A stretch of 7,040 nt of DNA from contig CACYHJ010000137.1 in assembly GCA_902774165.1 (NCBI GenBank), positions 1-7,040 of the forward strand. The letters run 5' to 3'. Origin of the DNA: Oscillospiraceae bacterium (GTDB lineage: Bacteria; Bacillota; Clostridia; Oscillospirales; Acutalibacteraceae). A model generated the notes under the pieces. It did no database searches, was not told the origin of the DNA, and saw only the letters and a program-made list of their open reading frames with translations. The translations under genes and the position numbers were made by a program. This document shows, in pieces, positions 5,977-7,040 of the stretch (position 1 is its first letter; each line of letters starts with the position of its first letter).

Positions 5977-6501
5977 TCAGTTGAAGAACAGTCCGCTGCT
6001 TTCAAGATTATCAAGAAGATCGCCCATGACGTCAACGTTATAGGGGGTAATGATCACGATGTTGCTGGCGATCATTTTCAGCTTTCCCTCATTGGCGTAT
6101 GTCACGCCCTGCAGGAAATCGATCAGTCTGGTGGCTGCGTTCTTCTCGCACTTTTCGAGATTGAGAACGACCGTGCGCTTTTTATTGAGATCGTCGGCAA
6201 TCACGAACGCGTCCTCATGCTCTCCCTTCGGGGTGCGCAGAACGACCTGCAGCTTGGCGGTGGTGTGGATATCGACGACCTTGTCTTCGGAAGAGGTCGA
6301 GGACGACGATGCGCTGCTGCGGAAAATCGGGGAAGCCTTAAAGCCGTCGTCGGAAGACGCTCTGGCGGCTCTCTTCGCTCTGCGGGTCTCGTATGTATCC
6401 GCAGCGGGTTCTTCCTCAACAACCTCTGCCTCGTCCTGCTCGTCAAAGAACTCATCGTCCGGCGCGACAACGTTTGATCTGATCTTTTCCCATAAATTCA
6501 T
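5977..6501 (-). CDS. sepF: Cell division protein SepF
   Basis: SepF anchors FtsZ filaments to the membrane and helps form the division septum. The 174-residue product begins MNLWEKIRSNVV, a short amphipathic segment in the place of the membrane-binding helix. An acidic linker (about 15-35), a basic patch (about 40-47) and a Ser-rich stretch (62-71) follow. The SepF core is at about 80-160, with TVVLNLE (110-116), RLIDFLQGVTYA (125-136) and IITPYNVDVMGD (150-161). The frame extends 15 nt further to a TTG at 6516, but that codon touches the GGAGG at 6514-6510, which lies 8 nt before the ATG at 6501. The ATG is therefore the likely start. The gene lies 39 nt after the yggS homologue and 74 nt before divIVA, the classic neighbourhood. 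A promoter inside the yggS homologue could drive it. Confidence 0.95.
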   Translation of the reverse strand: MNLWEKIRSNVVAPDDEFFDEQDEAEVVEEEPAADTYETRRAKRAARASSDDGFKASPIFRSSASSSSTSSEDKVVDIHTTAKLQVVLRTPKGEHEDAFVIADDLNKKRTVVLNLEKCEKNAATRLIDFLQGVTYANEGKLKMIASNIVIITPYNVDVMGDLLDNLESSGLFFN

Positions 6502-6509
6502 TTTCTTAT

Positions 6510-6514
6510 CCTCC
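6510..6514 (-). promoter_or_regulatory. Ribosome binding site that fixes the sepF start
   Basis: GGAGG lies 8 nt before the ATG at 6501-6499. The alternative in-frame TTG at 6516-6514 shares its last base with this site and has no ribosome binding site of its own at a usual distance, so it is not the start. Confidence 0.88.
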
Positions 6515-6540
6515 AAAATAAAAATCTCTCAATTAAAGTC

Positions 6541-7040
6541 TTAATAACGTCTGCCGCCGAACAGCGCGGTGCCGACCCGAACGAGGTTTGCGCCCTCGAG
6601 GATTGCTTCCGGATAATCTGACGACATTCCCATGGAAAGAATATGCATATCTATATTATCTATATTTTTACCCTTAATGTCAACAAATAATTTATAAGCT
6701 TTGGAAAAAAATCTGCGCGAATCCTCTTTTTTTTCACAAAAAGGCGGAATTGTCATCAATCCGCGCACACGCAGCCCCGGTAAAGCGGCGATTCTGCAGA
6801 TTTCTTCCTCGAATCCGTCCGGCGGAAAACCGGTTTTTGAAGCCTCGTCCCCGATATTGATTTCAAGAAGAACGTCGGTGACCCTGCCGGTTTTTTCCCC
6901 TTCCCTGCCGATCGCCTCGGCGAGCCGGACGCTGTCCACGGACTGGATCATAGAAACGTGGGGAAGAATCTTCGATACCTTGTTGGTCTGAAGATGGCCG
7001 ATCAGGTGCTTTTCCACCGCAGGAGGATCAAGATATTCCA
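6541..7040 (-). CDS. YggS/YlmE-family PLP-binding protein, N-terminus cut off by the window edge
   Basis: About 166 C-terminal residues are visible, and the frame stays open to the right edge. The family (YggS in E. coli, YlmE in Bacillus, PLPBP in animals) binds pyridoxal 5'-phosphate in an alanine-racemase-like TIM barrel and buffers vitamin B6, with no known catalytic turnover. Visible blocks are LIGHLQTNKV, LLEINIGDEASKTGF, LRVRGLMTIPP, LSMGMSSDYPEAI and the C-terminal VRVGTALFGGRRY; the LSMGMS and VRVGTALFG blocks contribute to phosphate binding. The PLP lysine lies beyond the window. An in-frame GTG at 7017 is internal, because family-like sequence continues upstream of it. Family members are about 220-230 residues, so some 60 are missing. 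Codons in 6641-6740 are far richer in A and T than in the rest of the gene, and a promoter is embedded there. Confidence 0.93.
   Translation of the reverse strand, partial: EYLDPPAVEKHLIGHLQTNKVSKILPHVSMIQSVDSVRLAEAIGREGEKTGRVTDVLLEINIGDEASKTGFPPDGFEEEICRIAALPGLRVRGLMTIPPFCEKKEDSRRFFSKAYKLFVDIKGKNIDNIDMHILSMGMSSDYPEAILEGANLVRVGTALFGGRRY
6649..6666 (-). repeat. 9-bp tandem duplication in the yggS homologue
   Basis: AATATAGAT occurs twice without a gap and encodes Asn-Ile-Asp twice. The junction of the two copies creates the GATAAT used as the -10 hexamer of the promoter candidate. Both copies keep the reading frame. Confidence 0.85.
6655..6683 (-). promoter_or_regulatory. Internal sigma-A-type promoter facing sepF and divIVA
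   Basis: A perfect -35 TTGACA (6683-6678) is followed after exactly 17 nt by GATAAT (6660-6655), five of six matches to the -10 consensus. The DNA just upstream of the -35 (6684-6715) is AT-rich with an oligo-T run on the minus strand, like an UP element. Transcription would start near 6648, giving a leader of about 147 nt before sepF. The site lies wholly inside the yggS-homologue coding sequence. The match is direct; activity is inferred. Confidence 0.65.

Noticed and set aside
4268..6043. Long open frame (591 codons) on the plus strand, opposite divIVA
   Set aside because: It mirrors a low-complexity, Glu/Ala/Ser-rich gene whose codons rarely give stops on the opposite strand. The translation is Arg/Leu/Phe-rich with no domain, and the minus-strand gene has clear homology and a ribosome binding site.
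6499..6530. Second promoter candidate just before sepF (TTGAGA, 17 nt, ATAAGA)
   Set aside because: The -10 match is poor and the start of transcription would fall inside or after the sepF start codon. The AT-rich DNA here is better explained as the leader with the ribosome binding site.

Overview
The window is one block of eight co-directional genes, all on the minus strand, with gaps of only 1 to 74 nt and one 8-nt overlap. In transcription order (right to left) they are: a YggS/YlmE-type PLP-binding protein (5' end cut by the window edge), sepF, a very long divIVA-type gene, lspA, an rluD-family pseudouridine synthase, the two halves of a split transketolase, and a zinc-ribbon membrane protein (3' end cut by the window edge). 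No rRNA, tRNA, CRISPR array, insertion sequence or convincing intrinsic terminator is visible, and no gene-free stretch exceeds 74 nt.

The order yggS-sepF-divIVA-lspA-rluD is that of the Gram-positive region downstream of ftsZ (Bacillus subtilis ylmE-sepF-ylmG-ylmH-divIVA-ileS-ylyA-lspA-ylyB). Here ylmG, ylmH, ileS and ylyA are missing between their usual neighbours. Together with the split transketolase, strong GGAGG-type ribosome binding sites and moderately GC-rich codon use, this points to a member of the Firmicutes, probably an anaerobic Clostridia (Oscillospiraceae-like) species. The lineage is an inference from gene content.

Region by region: 6541-7040 holds the YggS C-terminal part. 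Inside its coding sequence is an AT-rich patch with an excellent sigma-A-type promoter (TTGACA, 17 nt, GATAAT) facing sepF. 5977-6501 is sepF and 3800-5902 is divIVA, the division and cell-pole module. 3266-3796 (lspA) and 2350-3273 (rluD) overlap. 1475-2323 and 526-1473 are the N- and C-terminal transketolase subunits, 1 nt apart. 1-481 is the zinc-ribbon membrane protein, preceded by a 15-bp palindrome.

The genes combine Z-ring anchoring (SepF), pole or septum scaffolding (DivIVA), lipoprotein signal peptide removal (LspA), rRNA modification (RluD family) and central carbon metabolism (transketolase), probably as one long transcript with internal promoters. The most unusual element is the 700-residue DivIVA protein. 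It has an 11-residue-periodic coiled coil, a very long acidic tail with repeated Phe-Asp motifs, two Arg/Lys clusters, and a canonical A AAA AAG slippery heptamer inside the first cluster. I see no evidence for a wholly new multi-gene system.
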